Part shown: positions 34,438 to 42,635 of the stretch, one piece after another
Layout of the letters: each line of letters starts with the position of its first letter
Numbering within the stretch: the first letter of the stretch is position 1
Source of the DNA: Natrarchaeobius oligotrophus
GTDB taxonomy: Archaea > Halobacteriota > Halobacteria > Halobacteriales > Natrialbaceae
Reading direction: 5' to 3'
NCBI RefSeq assembly: GCF_003841465.1
Contig: NZ_REFZ01000007.1
Location: 1-64,000, forward strand
DNA length: 64,000 nt
Notes under the pieces: generated by a model
Databases searched by the model: none
Seen by the model: only the letters and a program-made list of their open reading frames with translations
Told to the model about the DNA's origin: nothing
Made by a program: the position numbers and the translations under genes

Positions 34438-35310
34438 ATGATAGAACGGGTTATTTCGATACCGGAGCGGGTGACGGTTCGGGGGAAACGGGTGGACGAC
34501 CTGCTACCGTGGCTGTTGAGCCTACCGTTTGCCCTGTTGTTCCTGCTGTTTCTGGGATTGCCGCTGTACCGACTCTTCGAACTGAGCTTCCAGTCCGAGA
34601 CGTTCCTGGGACACTACGTCAACATCTTCGCCGTTGGCAGGTACCGAAACGCGCTGTTCATGAGCTTCGCGATTTCGATTCTGGTCACCGGCGTCTCGAT
34701 CGTTCTCGGGCTGTTCATGGCGTACTTCATCGCCCGCCGCGAGTTCGTCGGCAAGCGACTCGTCGTCGCGATCATCTCGTTCCCGATCAGCTTCCCGGGC
34801 GTGCTGGTCGCCTGGGCGATGATCGTCGTCCTCGGACGCACCGGCGTCCTGCCGCAGTTCCTCGCGTTCCTCTCTGGTGAAAGCGCGTCGACGTTCGCGA
34901 TCGTCTTCAGCTTCTGGGGACTGGTCGCCGGCTACACCTACTTCACGCTGCCTCGAGTGACGATGTCGATGGTTTCGTCGATCGAGAAGGTAGATCAGAG
35001 CGTCGAGGAGGCCGCCCGAAGTCTCGGTGCCACTCGTCTGCAGACGTTCCGCTACGTCACGCTGCCCGTCATCGCGCCGGCGATCGCGTCGGCGGTGACG
35101 CTCGCGTTCAGCGTCTGTATGGCGGCGTTCGGGACCGCGTTACTCATCGCCAGCGGCGTCGTGGACATCCTGCCGCTGATGATCTTCAACGTCATCATGG
35201 GCCAGCAGGATTACGCAGCCGGCGCGGCGATGGCGGTCGTCCTGACGATAATCACGGTCAGCGTCATCTACGGCTACCGACGAAAGTTCGGGGGGAGCGT
35301 CTATGCCTGA
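34438..35310 (+). CDS. ABC transporter permease, PotB/UgpA/CysU type
   Basis: A 290-residue permease with about six helices. The first helix is LLPWLLSLPFALLFLLFLGL. The EAA loop is VDQSVEEAARSLGATRLQTF, then RYVTLPVIAP. It follows the binding-protein gene by 20 nt and overlaps the next permease by 8 nt. I chose the ATG at 34438; a TTG nine bases upstream is in frame. It forms the channel with the next gene product. Confidence 0.92.
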   Translation: MIERVISIPERVTVRGKRVDDLLPWLLSLPFALLFLLFLGLPLYRLFELSFQSETFLGHYVNIFAVGRYRNALFMSFAISILVTGVSIVLGLFMAYFIARREFVGKRLVVAIISFPISFPGVLVAWAMIVVLGRTGVLPQFLAFLSGESASTFAIVFSFWGLVAGYTYFTLPRVTMSMVSSIEKVDQSVEEAARSLGATRLQTFRYVTLPVIAPAIASAVTLAFSVCMAAFGTALLIASGVVDILPLMIFNVIMGQQDYAAGAAMAVVLTIITVSVIYGYRRKFGGSVYA

Positions 35311-36136
35311 ATCGGCGAACCGGTCGCGCTTTCGCGACCTCGATTTCGGCCTGATCGGTTTCTACCTGGTCTGCGCAGCGGTGCTGACGTTCATCATGCT
35401 TCCGGTGTTCGTCGTCTTCTTCTACTCGTTTTTCGGCTCGGCCGTGGGCGGACTGGGGAGTCCGACCCTCGAGTTCTACGAGGGGGCGATCTCGAACAAC
35501 CTGGATGCGATCATCCTGAGTATCCAGATCGCCGTGATCACCGTGATCGTCGACATCATCATCGGCGTTCCGGCGGCGTACACGCTCGTACGCTACGACT
35601 TCCCGTTCAAGCGACTCGCGATGGAGCTGACGATCCTGCCGATGGCGATCCCCGGGATCGTGATCGGCGTCGCGATCGTTCGGAGCTGGGGTGCACCGCG
35701 GTTCGGGATCGACATCGGCGGTACCGTCGAAATCATCATCATCGGTCACATCCTGTTTACGATACCGTTCGTCATCCAGGTGACCATGGCGACGCTCGAG
35801 TCGGTCAACTACCGTCGTCTCGAAGAGAGCGCACGGAGCCTCGGAGCTGGCTGGCTCCGAACGTTCCTCTACGTGATCGTTCCGAACATCTACAACGGTA
35901 TCATCGCCGGCGCGATCATGGCGTTCGCGCTCTCGCTGGGCGAGTTCAACATCAGCTTCTTCGTCTACACGCCACAGAACACGACGTTGCCGATCGCGCT
36001 CTTCGGCGGCTTCCGAACGGCGACGGTCGGCGAAGCGAGCGCACTCGCGTCGATCTTCATCCTGTTGATCGTCGGCTTGCTGCTCATCGTCCAGCTCATC
36101 AGCGACGAAGGAGTGAAACTCGGAGGGAACGTATAA
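35303..36136 (+). CDS. ABC transporter permease, PotC type
   Basis: A 277-residue permease, partner of the PotB-type protein. The N-terminal cytosolic stretch is followed by LIGFYLVCAAVLTFIMLPVF. PAAYTLVRYDFPFKRLAMEL and the EAA loop ESVNYRRLEESARSLGAGWL are typical of PotC/PhnV-like subunits. It overlaps the upstream gene by 8 nt, and the ATPase gene begins 2 nt after its stop, so all are one operon. Confidence 0.92.
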   Translation: MPESANRSRFRDLDFGLIGFYLVCAAVLTFIMLPVFVVFFYSFFGSAVGGLGSPTLEFYEGAISNNLDAIILSIQIAVITVIVDIIIGVPAAYTLVRYDFPFKRLAMELTILPMAIPGIVIGVAIVRSWGAPRFGIDIGGTVEIIIIGHILFTIPFVIQVTMATLESVNYRRLEESARSLGAGWLRTFLYVIVPNIYNGIIAGAIMAFALSLGEFNISFFVYTPQNTTLPIALFGGFRTATVGEASALASIFILLIVGLLLIVQLISDEGVKLGGNV

Positions 36137-36138
36137 CG

Positions 36139-37170
36139 ATGACTGAAGTTACACTCGATGGAATCACGAAGCGGTTTGGCACGGAAACGGCGATCGAAGA
36201 CATCTCACTCACCGTCCGTGAGGGCGAAGTCCTCTCGATAGTCGGCCCGTCCGGCTGCGGTAAGTCCACGACGCTTCGGACGATAGCCGGCTTCGAGGAG
36301 CCGACGGAGGGTCGAATTCACTTCGACGACAGGGACGTCACCGACGTGCGCGCGGAGGAGCGAAACGTCGGCCTCGTCTTCCAGAACTACGCACTGTTCA
36401 AGAACATGACCGTCCTGGAGAACGTCACCTTCGGCCCGCGAATGCAGGGCGTCCCGAAAGAGGAGCGACGAGCGAAAGCGATGGAACTGCTCGAGCTGGT
36501 CGGCATCGACGACCTCGCAGACCGAGATCCCTCGAGTCTCTCGGGCGGCCAGCAACAGCGGGTCGGGCTCGTCCGCGCGCTCGCGATCGAACCCGAAATC
36601 CTGCTTCTCGACGAACCGATGACGGGGCTCGACGCGAAGCTGAAAAAGCGCCTGCGACGGGAGATCGGAAAGCTCCTCACCGACATCGGCGTGACGACGC
36701 TGTACGTCACCCACGATCAGACGCAGGCGATGGCGATGGCCGATCGGGTCGCGGTGTTGAACGACGGCCACATCGAGCAGATCGGCACGCCGGAGACCGT
36801 CTACGAGCAGCCGGCCAACCAGTTCGTCGCGAACTTCATCGGCACGTCCAACCTCCTCCCGGCAACCGCGAACGGAAGCACCGTCGACCTCGGCTTCACG
36901 ACGATCGAGGCGGGCGGACTCTCTCCGACCAACGGGGAGGTGACCGTCGTCACCCGTCCCGACGACTTTACGCTCAACGGCGGTCCGATCGAGGCGTCCG
37001 TCCTCGATACGTTCTACATCGGCGGCACCGTCCAGATGGTCGTCGAACTCCCGGACGAAAACCAGATATCGTTGAACGTCAGCCCGAAAGAGGTAGACGT
37101 CAGCGACCTCGAACCCGGCGACAGGATCAACCTCTCGCTCGACGCCTCGAACGTCCACGTCGTCAACTGA
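36139..37170 (+). CDS. ABC transporter ATP-binding protein, PotA type
   Basis: A 343-residue ATPase. Walker A is GPSGCGKSTT (about 36-45), the signature SGGQQQR is at about 135, and Walker B is LLLDEPMTGLDAKLKKRLRR. The C-terminal third is a TOBE-type domain (ANGSTVDLGFTTIEAGG, GEVTVVTRPDDFTL, ISLNVSPKEVDV). It is the last gene of the importer operon. The convergent XRE-CBS regulator gene ends about 150 nt downstream. Confidence 0.94.
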   Translation: MTEVTLDGITKRFGTETAIEDISLTVREGEVLSIVGPSGCGKSTTLRTIAGFEEPTEGRIHFDDRDVTDVRAEERNVGLVFQNYALFKNMTVLENVTFGPRMQGVPKEERRAKAMELLELVGIDDLADRDPSSLSGGQQQRVGLVRALAIEPEILLLDEPMTGLDAKLKKRLRREIGKLLTDIGVTTLYVTHDQTQAMAMADRVAVLNDGHIEQIGTPETVYEQPANQFVANFIGTSNLLPATANGSTVDLGFTTIEAGGLSPTNGEVTVVTRPDDFTLNGGPIEASVLDTFYIGGTVQMVVELPDENQISLNVSPKEVDVSDLEPGDRINLSLDASNVHVVN

Positions 37171-37318
37171 ACGAGACGTTTTCGTTCCGGACCGTTTCGT
37201 CCAGCGGCGTGATAGGACCTGTTGTCCGTCGTCGCCGATAGGACCGCGAACCGTCCGCGCTTGCACCGCCACGTCGAGACGGCGATCCGTACGAGTCGTC
37301 GGACGTCGCAACGACCGA

Positions 37319-37858
37319 CTACGAGAGTCGGCGTGCGACGTCCGCTTCGGTGATGATCCCCACCGTCTCGCCGGCTTCCGTGATCATCACGGCCTTGTAG
37401 TGTTCGAGGAGATTGCTGATCTCGTCCAGCGTCGCGTCCTTCGAGACGGTCGGAAAGCTCTCGCTCATGTGCTCTTCGACCGGTTCGTCGCGGGCTTCGG
37501 AGTCGAGGTGGACGAGGTCACCCTGGCTGATCGAGCCAACCGGGATCCCGTCCTGGATGATCGCCAGCTGGGAGTAGGCCTCCTCTTCCATCTTGCGGGC
37601 CGCCTCGCTCACCGGATCGTCCGGCGCGACGCTCACCACGGCTTCGTTCATCAGGTCGGCCGCGCGAACGACGTTGCTCTCTGCTTTCTCGAGGGCGTTG
37701 ACGATCCGACGCAGCGTCGAGAGGCGCGGATCGACGTCACCGCCTTCGATCCGAGCGATCAACGGCTGGGAGACGTCGGCTTTGTCCGCCAGTTCGCTCT
37801 GAGTCAACCCGAGTTCGGTGCGACGCTGTCGCAAATCCGCGGGGGTCGGCAGTTCCAT
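37319..37858 (-). CDS. XRE-family HTH regulator with a CBS-domain pair
   Basis: A 179-residue regulator. Residues about 5-60 form a Cro/C1-type HTH (LRQRRTELGLTQSELADKAD, VSQPLIARIEGG). Residues about 70-179 hold two CBS motifs (AVVSVAPDDPVSEAARKMEE, and GETVGIITEADVARRL), which bind adenosyl compounds in other proteins. The ATG at 37858 has TATA-like tctataa about 25 nt upstream, so the mRNA is probably leaderless. Two direct repeats (ACCCGTA in the gene's direction) lie around the start and could be an autoregulatory site. It lies next to the importer operon and may control it (inference). Confidence 0.88.
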   Translation of the reverse strand: MELPTPADLRQRRTELGLTQSELADKADVSQPLIARIEGGDVDPRLSTLRRIVNALEKAESNVVRAADLMNEAVVSVAPDDPVSEAARKMEEEAYSQLAIIQDGIPVGSISQGDLVHLDSEARDEPVEEHMSESFPTVSKDATLDEISNLLEHYKAVMITEAGETVGIITEADVARRLS

Positions 37859-37878
37859 ACGGGTAGATAACTACGGGT
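37858..37878 (-). promoter_or_regulatory. Direct repeats at the start of the XRE-CBS gene
   Basis: On the plus strand TACGGGT occurs at 37858-37864 and again at 37872-37878, 14 nt apart and on the same helical side after about 1.3 turns. They cover the start codon and the region just downstream of the probable TATA element. They are a candidate binding site for the XRE-CBS protein itself. Confidence 0.35.
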
Positions 37879-37939
37879 TATAGAAAGTACTTTGGGTCGC
37901 CGCCGGTTTCGGTCACCGTCGCGGATCCGGTTCGGTCCG

Positions 37940-38293
37940 TCAGGAGTCGTCCGGCACCTCGACGACCTCGACGACCGTCAGCGGAACGTCCCGTAGCGCG
38001 CCGCCGACTTCGCTCTTTGCGATCCGAGAGGCGTGTTCTTCGCCGTCGGCGTTGAACACCTCCATCTCGAGGCCCAGCCCGACGAGCGCAGTGTCGGCGG
38101 CGATAAACGCCGAGTCGAACGGCTCGCCGCAGGCGGGACAGCCCGTTGCACCCACTTCGACCTCGACGTAGTCGAGCCCCTCGCTGTTCAACCGTTTCCC
38201 CGCTTCGCTGACGGCGACGCCGATCGCGTCGTCGATCTCCTCGACGTCACGAACGAGCCACGCGGCTTCCATCGCGACGAGATAGTTGCCCAT
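37940..38293 (-). CDS. DUF555 (UPF0212) protein
   Basis: A 117-residue protein of the archaeal DUF555/UPF0212 family. The start [20 protein letters not shown] and the motif [20 protein letters not shown], including a CPACG half zinc-knuckle, are typical. The C-terminus ([15 protein letters not shown]) is beta-rich. Function is unknown though it is conserved in Euryarchaeota. The ATG at 38293 gives the family's usual length. Confidence 0.88.
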   Translation of the reverse strand: MGNYLVAMEAAWLVRDVEEIDDAIGVAVSEAGKRLNSEGLDYVEVEVGATGCPACGEPFDSAFIAADTALVGLGLEMEVFNADGEEHASRIAKSEVGGALRDVPLTVVEVVEVPDDS

Positions 38294-38679
38294 ACGTCGT
38301 GGTCGTTCCGGGGGGTTTCTTGCTTTGCGGTTCGCGACGGCGGTCGCGGACCGAACGACCGGCCGACGAGTGGACCGACCGATCAATGGAACGGACGAAT
38401 CCGGGTACGGACCGCCCGTCGAGTGCGCGCAATTCGCACGCTAGCGGCGCTCGAGCGCGCACGAGAGCAGGATGATGCTCATAAGTTACGAAAATTGTGC
38501 CGGTCGATTTCGGTCTGCTTACCCGGATTTCGTTTCGAGTACAGCCGCGCTTGGGCACAGGACAACTCGATTTGAATCGCACGACTGCGCCGACTTCAAA
38601 AGTAATCAACGAACATTATAGTCTCTGTAAATCAAGAAGGCTTATATACTCCCTGCATCTCAACCTCGCCTGAACGCTG
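38294..38679. other. Intergenic stretch with a promoter at its right end
   Basis: About 385 nt between the DUF555 start and the 56-aa membrane protein. No frame gives convincing protein. The last 45 nt are AT-rich and hold a strong TATA element (38641-38648). The remainder shows nothing I can identify. Confidence 0.45.
38641..38648 (+). promoter_or_regulatory. TATA element of the 56-aa membrane protein gene
   Basis: CTTATATA at 38641-38648 lies about 35 nt before the ATG at 38680, predicting a 5' leader of only a few bases. This is among the clearest haloarchaeal TATA boxes in the window. Confidence 0.6.
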
Positions 38680-38850
38680 ATGATAACCCGCGTGTACCAC
38701 GCGACCCTGTTCGCACTGTACCAGCTGTGCATCGTGATCGGTATCGTCGCGATGCCACTCGCACTCGCCGCCCGGCAGGCCGGAGTCACGCTGCCGGTCC
38801 ACCGCCTCCTCGCGAACGTCGAGCGAGCGTACGACGCCTCCCGACCGTAA
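38680..38850 (+). CDS. Small membrane protein, 56 aa
   Basis: A short gene of 56 codons with GC-rich third positions. ALYQLCIVIGIVAMPLALAA forms one clear membrane helix, flanked by basic residues in the N-terminus (MITRVYHATLF) and by a C-terminal amphipathic segment ending in ERAYDASRP. It has its own TATA element and a TAA stop, and sits 122 nt upstream of psmB. It resembles small uncharacterised haloarchaeal membrane proteins. Expression is inferred from the promoter and coding character only. Confidence 0.65.
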   Translation: MITRVYHATLFALYQLCIVIGIVAMPLALAARQAGVTLPVHRLLANVERAYDASRP

Positions 38851-38940
38851 TGACCTGTTAATCGAGCCGTTCTCCAGCCGTATCGCCCCGACGACTGCAC
38901 GGTGAGACCGAAGCGGAAACGACCGTTGTGAACGCCGGTG

Positions 38941-38947
38941 TTTTATA
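38941..38947 (+). promoter_or_regulatory. TATA element of psmB
   Basis: TTTTATA at 38941-38947 is about 28 nt before the ATG at 38973, so the psmB transcript should start within a few bases of its start codon. This supports the 38973 ATG against a farther upstream in-frame start. Confidence 0.6.
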
Positions 38948-38972
38948 CCGTGCCGGCCGTAACAGTTCGTCA

Positions 38973-39704
38973 ATGCGAACGCCCATGCACGACTCGGAGT
39001 TCTCCCGAACGATCGATCAGCTCGCAAGCGACCCCAACCCGTACGAGCCGGAGATCGGATCGATGCCTCAGAACGACCTCTCGCGCGCGGACCTCGACAC
39101 CGTGAACAAGACCGGAACGACGACGATCGGTATCACGACGGCCGACGGCGTCGTCATCGCGACGGACATGCGCGCCAGCCTCGGCGGCCGGTTCGTCTCG
39201 AACAAGAACGTCCAGAAGGTCGAACAGATCCACCCCACGGGCGCGCTCACGATGGTCGGCAGCGTCGGCGGCGCTCAGTCGTTCATCGCGAGTCTCCGCG
39301 CCGAAGTCAACCTCTTCGAGGCCCGACGCGGCGAGGACATGAGCATCGACGCGCTCGCGACGCTCGCCGGCAACTTCGCTCGCGGCGGTCCCTTCTTCGC
39401 GATCCATCCGATCCTCGGCGGCGTCGACGAGGAGGGAAGCCACGTCTACAGCATCGATCCTGCCGGTGGCGTGATGGAAGACGACTACACGGTCACCGGC
39501 TCCGGAATGCAACTGGCCTACGGTCACCTGGAGCAGGCCTACGAGGACGGCCTCTCGAACGACGAGGCGACGACCATCGCAGCCCGCGGAATCAAATCCG
39601 CCGCCGAGCGCGACACTGGCTCGGGCAACGGCGTGTTCCTCTGTGAGATCACCGACGAGGGCGTCGACATCCACGGCCATCACGACTTCGACGACGTGAT
39701 CTAG
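38973..39704 (+). CDS. psmB: 20S proteasome beta subunit
   Basis: A 243-residue N-terminal-nucleophile hydrolase precursor. A propeptide of 48 residues ends at KTG, and the mature subunit would begin with Thr49 in TTTIGITTADGVVIATDMRA. Asp and Lys of the catalytic triad are in that segment and at VSNKNVQKVEQI. The SVGGAQSF and GSGMQLAYGHLE motifs are typical. It assembles into the alpha7-beta7-beta7-alpha7 archaeal proteasome, degrading proteins unfolded by PAN ATPases. The long acidic propeptide is normal for haloarchaea. The alpha subunit gene is not in the window. Confidence 0.96.
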   Translation: MRTPMHDSEFSRTIDQLASDPNPYEPEIGSMPQNDLSRADLDTVNKTGTTTIGITTADGVVIATDMRASLGGRFVSNKNVQKVEQIHPTGALTMVGSVGGAQSFIASLRAEVNLFEARRGEDMSIDALATLAGNFARGGPFFAIHPILGGVDEEGSHVYSIDPAGGVMEDDYTVTGSGMQLAYGHLEQAYEDGLSNDEATTIAARGIKSAAERDTGSGNGVFLCEITDEGVDIHGHHDFDDVI

Positions 39705-39969
39705 CGCCGCGGTATCGAAGCACGTCGTCGCTCCCGCCGTGATCTCAGCGGCGTTCTGTCGTCGATTTCATCACCGTAGCCACAGCGACCGAAACGACGT
39801 CGCGTACCCGACCACGACGTCTCTGCGGCCGTCAACGGCGGCTCACAGGCGGTTCCCGCGTCAATCGAATCGTTGGCAGCCACGACGAGTTTCCGACCCG
39901 AGCCGTCCTCGTTCGACGCGATCGGTCGTCGTCCGTCGAGCGGTCACGTCACGGCGTTCGGCGTCGATC

Positions 39970-40362
39970 TCACTCCTCGAGGAACTCGAGGAAGACGTCG
40001 TTCGTCTCGCCCGAATACTCGAGTTCGACGTGAAACGACAGCCGCGAGACGACGTCCGGACACAGGTCGTCAGTCCGGACCGGCCGTAGCCGAACGACGT
40101 CGCCGAACTCGGTCGCCTCGATGCCAACGACCTCCGCCTCGTAACAGGGCCGTGGCACGGTCGTCGAGCCCGTGACCTCGACCGTTCCTTCGCCGACGTA
40201 CTCGACGGCGTACTCGTTACCCTCACCGGAGCCGCCGGCGTCGGTTTCGGACTCGAGTGAGACGAGTCGGGGACCGTCTTCGTCGGCCGACGTCGTGCCG
40301 GTCAGTGCGGTTCCTGCGACGATCGATGCGCCGATCGCTCCGAGTGCAGTTCTGCGTTTCAT
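39970..40362 (-). CDS. Secreted protein with Tat-type signal, unknown function
   Basis: A 130-residue protein whose N-terminus MKRRTALGAIGASIVAG has a twin arginine, a hydrophobic core and a likely cleavage after TSA. There is no lipobox, so release or another anchor is expected. The mature part is acidic and beta-rich (SFHVELEYSGETNDVFLEFL at the end) with two cysteines (RPCYEAE, DLCPDVV) that could form a disulfide. I do not recognise the family. An AT-rich tract about 25-40 nt upstream (attatatt) may hold the promoter. Confidence 0.72.
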   Translation of the reverse strand: MKRRTALGAIGASIVAGTALTGTTSADEDGPRLVSLESETDAGGSGEGNEYAVEYVGEGTVEVTGSTTVPRPCYEAEVVGIEATEFGDVVRLRPVRTDDLCPDVVSRLSFHVELEYSGETNDVFLEFLEE

Positions 40363-40500
40363 GCCAGTCTGATCGACGACGATAGAGAATATAATATTTC
40401 TGCATAAACAGTTTGAGTTAACGAATGAAACTATTTTCCTGAACGGTGCGTTCGCACACCGATCGGCTCCGATAGCCACGAACGGCGACGGTTCCGTCGA

Positions 40501-41628
40501 CTACGAGGAACGGTAGTTGGTGCGTGCCGTCAGCTCGGGCTCGAGGGGAACCTCTTCGAGCCGGACCGATCGGCCCGCCTCGCTCGATCGGTAGATGGCG
40601 TCGATCACGCGCTGGACGAGCAGGGCCTGTTCGATCGTGTTCGTCTCGGGGACCGTTCCCGAGGCGATCGTCGAGAGGAACTGTTGGTCCTGGGTTTCGT
40701 GGCCCGTCACCGTCGGATCGCCGGTGAGCTGGGCGTCCGCGTAGTGGTCGCAGCCGGTCGTTCCGGCCTCGAGGATCGTCAGATCCGTGCTCCCGATGTC
40801 GAACTGGGCTCCGGCCCTGGTGCCGCGGATCCGGAAATCCATGCTCTGTTCGCGGTTCGTCGCCCAGGCCGCCTCGAGCGAGATCGTTTGCCCGTCAGCA
40901 CACCGGATGAACGCGCTGACCGAGTCGTCGACCTCGTACGTCTCGGCCTCGGCGTTCCAGTTGTCGCCGAAGCCGTCGGGATCGGCGTAGCTCTCGCGCG
41001 TTCCGAACGTCGTCCTGGTGACGCCGGAGACCTCGGTGATCTCGGGAAAGTCGAGCGCGTACAGCGCGAGGTCGAGGGCGTGAACGCCGATGTCGAGCAG
41101 CGCTCCGCCGCCGGCGAGGTCGGGGTCGGTGAACCACGATCCCGGTCCGGGGACCCCGCGTCGGCGAACGTAGTTCGCCTCGACGTGCGTGAGATCGCCG
41201 AACCGGCCGCGAGCGTCGTACTCGTCGAACATCGCCATCGATCCGGCGTGGCGGTTGTGAAAGCCGACCATACAGATGCCCTCGGCCTTCGCGGCCGCCT
41301 CGGCGATCCGCACCGCGCTCTCTAAGGTGTGAGCGAGGGGCTTCTCGACGAGGACGTCACAGCCCGCCTCGAGGGCGGCGACCGTGATGGGTTCGTGAAA
41401 TCGGTTGGGCGTCGTGACGACGACGGCGTCGACGTTATCGTCGACGACGAGCCCTTCGTGTGTCTCGTACGTCTCGGCTCCGAACTCGCCTGCGAACTGG
41501 CGGCGCTTGGCTTCGACCAGATCCGCGCCGGCGACGACGTCCGCGCCGAGTTCGTCGATGCGTCGCGCGTGGAGCGTCCCCATTCCGCCGAGACCGACGA
41601 TTCCGACGCCGATCCCGTCGCCGATCAT
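40501..41628 (-). CDS. Gfo/Idh/MocA-family oxidoreductase
   Basis: A 375-residue NAD(P)-dependent sugar dehydrogenase-type protein. The Rossmann loop is VGIVGLGGMGTLHARRI, the conserved VEKPLAHTLESAV follows at about residue 95, and GGGALLDIGVHALDLALYAL contains the catalytic-type histidine. The start at 41628 (MIGDGIGVGIVG) is preferred over one 21 nt upstream. It is divergent from a ThuA-like gene. In rhizobia, ThuB of the same family acts with ThuA on trehalose, so a sugar-oxidation role is plausible (inference). Confidence 0.9.
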   Translation of the reverse strand: MIGDGIGVGIVGLGGMGTLHARRIDELGADVVAGADLVEAKRRQFAGEFGAETYETHEGLVVDDNVDAVVVTTPNRFHEPITVAALEAGCDVLVEKPLAHTLESAVRIAEAAAKAEGICMVGFHNRHAGSMAMFDEYDARGRFGDLTHVEANYVRRRGVPGPGSWFTDPDLAGGGALLDIGVHALDLALYALDFPEITEVSGVTRTTFGTRESYADPDGFGDNWNAEAETYEVDDSVSAFIRCADGQTISLEAAWATNREQSMDFRIRGTRAGAQFDIGSTDLTILEAGTTGCDHYADAQLTGDPTVTGHETQDQQFLSTIASGTVPETNTIEQALLVQRVIDAIYRSSEAGRSVRLEEVPLEPELTARTNYRSS

Positions 41629-41909
41629 GGAGAAACCCCCGATTTCCACGTTTCGAGCGGACAGAGAGCGTGAGAAATGCGCCGTTTCGTCGTCGTTTGT
41701 CTGTGAAGCCAGGATTCCATGTAGGTACGCGGTCAGCGATCGAAATAAGAGTTGTGACTACTTTCTCGGTTAGAATTATCTGACTGTCTCTATAAACAAT
41801 ATATTTTAACTAACCCGTTTGTCTATCCTCGAGAGAAATAAACGATTGTGAATCCGGTTTCCGGGCTGCAACCACCTCAGCTATGGGCGCTCGCGTGGAC
41901 GCCCGCCGC
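41629..41909. promoter_or_regulatory. Divergent promoter region of the Gfo/Idh/MocA and ThuA genes
   Basis: About 280 nt, AT-rich at 41750-41850. GGTTAG (41768-41773) and CTAACC (41810-41815) form an inverted repeat that brackets a TATA-like run (tataaacaatatatttt, about 41791-41807). A control site for both divergent genes is plausible but unproven. Confidence 0.4.
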
Positions 41910-42602
41910 ATGGCCGATGTCACGATCTGGAACGAGTTTCGACACGAACGCGAGCGCGACGAGGTCGCAACCGTGTATCCCGACGGAATCCACGCGACGC
42001 TCGCCGACGCGCTGGACGATCACGAGGTGACGACGGCGACGCTGGACGAACCCGACCACGGACTGCCGCCCGAAGTGCTCGAGACGACGGACGTTCTGCT
42101 GTGGTGGGGACACACGGCCCACGAGGAGGTTTCGGACGCGGTCGTCGATCGGGTTCGGTCGCGCGTGCTCGAGGGAATGGGACTGATCGTCCTCCACTCC
42201 GGCCACTACTCGACGGTGTTCAAACGACTGATGGGGACCACCTGTAGCCTCCAGTGGCGCGAGGACGGACGAGCGGAACGGCTGTGGGTCGTCGACCCCG
42301 GTCATCCGATCGCCGACGGTCTCGAAGAATCGATCGAGCTACCCGAGACGGAGATGTACGGCGAACCGTTCGACGTTCCCGAACCGGATCGGCTCGTCTT
42401 CGTGAGCTGGTTCGAGGGCGGCGAGGTGTTTCGAAGCGGCTGCTGTTACCGCCGTGGCAGCGGGCGGATCTTCTACTTCAGGCCGGGACACGAGACGTAC
42501 CCGATCTACGAGGACGACGCGGTTCGGCGGGTGCTTCGAAACGCCGTCGACTGGGCGGCGCCGACGGATGGGTCCCCCCGGACGTTCGGCGAGCGACCGT
42601 GA
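41910..42602 (+). CDS. ThuA-like (trehalose utilisation type) protein
   Basis: A 230-residue protein with a class I glutamine amidotransferase-like fold of the ThuA family. [58 protein letters not shown], and [15 protein letters not shown] are all family features. I chose the ATG at 41910 ([10 protein letters not shown]); an in-frame ATG at 41883 would add nine residues. ThuA is needed for 3-ketotrehalose metabolism in Sinorhizobium; the substrate here is unknown. The divergent Gfo/Idh/MocA oxidoreductase supports a shared sugar pathway. Confidence 0.85.
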   Translation: MADVTIWNEFRHERERDEVATVYPDGIHATLADALDDHEVTTATLDEPDHGLPPEVLETTDVLLWWGHTAHEEVSDAVVDRVRSRVLEGMGLIVLHSGHYSTVFKRLMGTTCSLQWREDGRAERLWVVDPGHPIADGLEESIELPETEMYGEPFDVPEPDRLVFVSWFEGGEVFRSGCCYRRGSGRIFYFRPGHETYPIYEDDAVRRVLRNAVDWAAPTDGSPRTFGERP

Positions 42603-42635
42603 TCGTCGCTCCGCCGAGACGCTTCATCGACCCGG

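Noticed and set aside
38294-38640. Possible RNA gene in the intergenic stretch
   Set aside because: No tRNA-like arms or strong conserved fold could be seen, and no promoter precedes it at the left.
39705-39969. Open frames in the gap downstream of psmB
   Set aside because: They are Arg/Ser-rich shadow-like sequences with no haloarchaeal acidic character or start signals.
41770-41783. TTAGAATTATCTGA, resembling the SirR-type box
   Set aside because: One arm has a mismatch (TCTGA), and the flanking genes (Gfo/Idh/MocA and ThuA) are not metal-related, so chance is likely in this AT-rich stretch.
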